A DNA stretch of 32,762 bases, from NCBI RefSeq assembly GCF_900113325.1, contig NZ_FOOY01000013.1, positions 59,156 to 91,917 of the forward strand. Reading direction: 5' to 3'. Of this stretch, positions 31,454-32,762 are shown one piece after another. The position numbers were made by a program, and so were the translations under genes. Under the pieces are notes generated by a model. That model ran no database searches. It was given only the letters and a program-made list of their open reading frames with translations, and was not told the origin of the DNA. Each line of letters begins with the position of its first letter. The first letter of the stretch is position 1. The stretch comes from Sporolactobacillus nakayamae. Lineage in GTDB: Bacteria > Bacillota > Bacilli > Bacillales > Sporolactobacillaceae.

Positions 31454-32113
31454 ATTAACGCGGAGTTGGAAAGATTCAAAGATTTAGTCGATTTTCTAGG
31501 CGAAGTGCTCGGAGATGATATAGAAATCATTCTCCATGATGTAACGGATCTCGAAAATTCGGTTGTTGCAATTAGCGAAACAAATTTAAGTGGACGAGAA
31601 ATTGGATCTCCAGTCACAAATTTGATTCTTAAGATGTTGAAGGAAGGGAGATCGCAACATAAATCGTTTATCACCAATTATGAGGGTGTTGCCAAAGACG
31701 GAACGGTTTTACGTTCGTCAACTTTCTTCATACGCAACGCAAAAGATGAGATCATCGGTATGCTTTGTATCAACATTGACTACAGAAAAATGGAACAGGT
31801 GATTGACTATTTGAATAAATTTGTTGGCGTTTGTAAACCAGCAAAGAAAAAGAGTCCGCCGGCAGTTGAACATTTGAGCCCCTCAATTGAGGATCTTGCT
31901 AAATCGAGTATTAAAGAGATCGTTGGCGGCGTGAATATTCCTCCCGAACGAATGTCTCAAGAAGAGAGACTGGAAATCATTGAGAAATTGAACGAAAACG
32001 GTATCTTCCTCTTAAAAGGGATTGTCAGCATTGTTGCTGAGGAACTATGCACCTCGGAGGCATCCATTTATCGCTATCTTAGCAAAGTGAAAAAAGTGCA
32101 TGGAAGTGTGTGA
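31454..32113 (+). CDS. DauR/YheO-family transcriptional regulator (PAS-like plus HTH)
   Basis: A 219-residue protein with an N-terminal YheO/PAS-like sensor domain (ELERFKDLVDFLGEVLGDDI, then EIILHDV, IGSPVTNLIL, and GMLCINID near residue 108) and a C-terminal helix-turn-helix (EELCTSEASIYRYLSKVKK). Members act as repressors that sense small metabolites such as D-amino acids. The frame is open only from 31442. The only usual start is TTG 31466, which has GGAG touching it and no usable ribosome-binding site. ATT 31454 has AGGGCGGTGG (31440-31449) at the right distance and would give a start of MNAELERFK, so I choose it. It lies 121 bases behind rarD, with a terminator after it. Confidence 0.8.
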   Translation: MNAELERFKDLVDFLGEVLGDDIEIILHDVTDLENSVVAISETNLSGREIGSPVTNLILKMLKEGRSQHKSFITNYEGVAKDGTVLRSSTFFIRNAKDEIIGMLCINIDYRKMEQVIDYLNKFVGVCKPAKKKSPPAVEHLSPSIEDLAKSSIKEIVGGVNIPPERMSQEERLEIIEKLNENGIFLLKGIVSIVAEELCTSEASIYRYLSKVKKVHGSV

Positions 32114-32125
32114 AAAGAGTAACGT

Positions 32126-32157
32126 AAGGACCGGACTGAGACAACGGTCCTTTTTTT
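32126..32157 (+). terminator. Intrinsic terminator after the DauR-like gene
   Basis: AAGGACCG (32126-32133) pairs with CGGTCCTT (32145-32152), with an 11-base loop; the T run extends to 32157. Confidence 0.88.
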
Positions 32158-32255
32158 GTTGGTAGTGGGTCGTCTAGCTGACTTTCTGAATAGTAGACAA
32201 AAGAAACGCAGCAATCTGCTCCAAAAAGAGGTTAGACCGAAAACATATAAAATGA

Positions 32256-32762
32256 CCGAACACGACCAAAGTCGAACCCAAGAGAGGAGAAGTCGAACCG
32301 AAGACCCGAAGTCGAAAACCGAACCATCGGAAAGTCGAACCGAACACGATCAAAGTTGAACCCAAGAGAGGAAAAGTTCAACCGAAGACCCGAAGTCGAA
32401 CCGAACCATCGGAAAGTCGAACCGAACCCGATCAAAGTCGAACCTAAGAGAGAAAAAGTCGAACCGAAGAATAGAAGTTGAACCTAATGAGTGAAAAGTT
32501 GAACCGAACCCCTTGGAAGTTCAACCCAAGAGAGGAAAAGTTGAACCGAACCCCTTGGAAGTTCAACCCAAGAGAGGAAAAGTTCAAACGAAGACCAAGA
32601 GTTCAACCTAACGAGTGGGAAGTTAAACCCAATCCCTGGAAAGTTCAACCTAAGAGAGAAAAAGTCGTAGCGAACTCACCGAAAGTCGTAACGAATCCTC
32701 AGACTCGTAGCGAACCGTGAAAAAGACGTAACGAATGAACCCAAAGTAGTAACGAACTCACC
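32256..32762 (+). repeat. Degenerate ~21-nt repeat array with 84/82-bp and 42-bp higher-order repeats (right array)
   Basis: About 24 units follow each other, each made of a 10-nt core (AGTCGAACCG and variants) and a variable 9-11 nt part such as AAGAGAGGAAA, AACCATCGGAA or AAGACCCGA. Units 1-4 (32270-32353) recur as units 5-8 (32354-32435). The 42 bp at 32497-32538 are repeated exactly at 32539-32580. The core drifts along the array: GTCGAACC on the left, then GTTGAACC and GTTCAACC, and GTCGTARCG from 32663 on. It runs off the window. Stops (TGA from GTTGA, TAG from CGTAG) make coding unlikely. No protein gene is recognised from 32114 to the end; 32158-32255 holds nothing I can name. Confidence 0.9.

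Noticed and set aside
32478-32720. A repetitive protein encoded by the right array
   Set aside because: The open frame follows only from a 21-nt (seven-codon) period; unit variants introduce stops in every frame, and there is no ribosome-binding site.
32256-32762. CRISPR array
   Set aside because: Units are only ~21 nt, the variable parts (9-11 nt) recur among themselves, and there are no cas genes; these are tandem repeats, not repeat-spacer units.

Overview
The window looks like chromosome of a Gram-positive member of the Bacilli. Ribosome-binding sites are strong, GTG and TTG starts are frequent, and intrinsic terminators are typical of Firmicutes. The gene content is a Bacillus-type teichuronic-acid (tua) gene set, an ECF transporter, an OmpR-family two-component system, and a YheO/DauR-type regulator. 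A Sporolactobacillus-like organism is my guess, but nothing seen here fixes the genus. I see no tRNA, rRNA, CRISPR array, insertion sequence or phage gene.

Layout, left to right. (1) 1-222: a degenerate array of ~21-nt units in 114-bp higher-order repeats, directly behind a minus-strand pair made of a flippase and a GT4 glycosyltransferase (230-2829). (2) 3092-3861: the wreck of a CydD-like ABC transporter. It is followed by an intact ECF transporter (S, T and a fused double ATPase, 3883-6688) and a small unknown gene. (3) 7142-17293: a complete teichuronic-acid-type cluster in two transcription units, tuaD-tuaC-tuaB and tuaA-epimerase-tuaE-tuaF-tuaG-tuaH. Each unit is preceded by four hexamers at 11-bp steps resembling a Pho box, placed identically relative to a -10 box. 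This suggests control by phosphate starvation through PhoP. (4) 17365-23114: a five-gene polyamine operon encoding SpeD, a SpeA-like decarboxylase, SpeE, a carboxy(nor)spermidine dehydrogenase and a carboxy(nor)spermidine decarboxylase. It carries both known bacterial aminopropyl-transfer chemistries in one transcript. (5) 23183-28774: a minus-strand pair (multi-membrane-span GT-C glycosyltransferase plus a GtrB/CsbB-like polyprenyl-phosphate glycosyltransferase) divergent from a response regulator/histidine kinase pair. (6) 28898-32157: an M20 deacylase, a 21-codon leader peptide overlapping a RarD-type permease, and a DauR/YheO-type regulator that probably starts at ATT. (7) 32256-32762: a second ~21-nt degenerate repeat array that runs off the window.

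The main theme is cell-envelope polymer synthesis and decoration: teichuronic acid, a second flippase/glycosyltransferase pair, and a lipid-linked sugar glycosylation pair next to a sensor kinase. A polyamine operon sits in the middle. The least explained features are the two repeat arrays, which share architecture and a GGMAAGTCG-like core and lie in sense orientation behind the 3' ends of genes. Next come the double-chemistry polyamine operon, the paired Pho-like promoters, and several unusual translation starts (ATT start, overlapping leader peptide, orphan Shine-Dalgarno).
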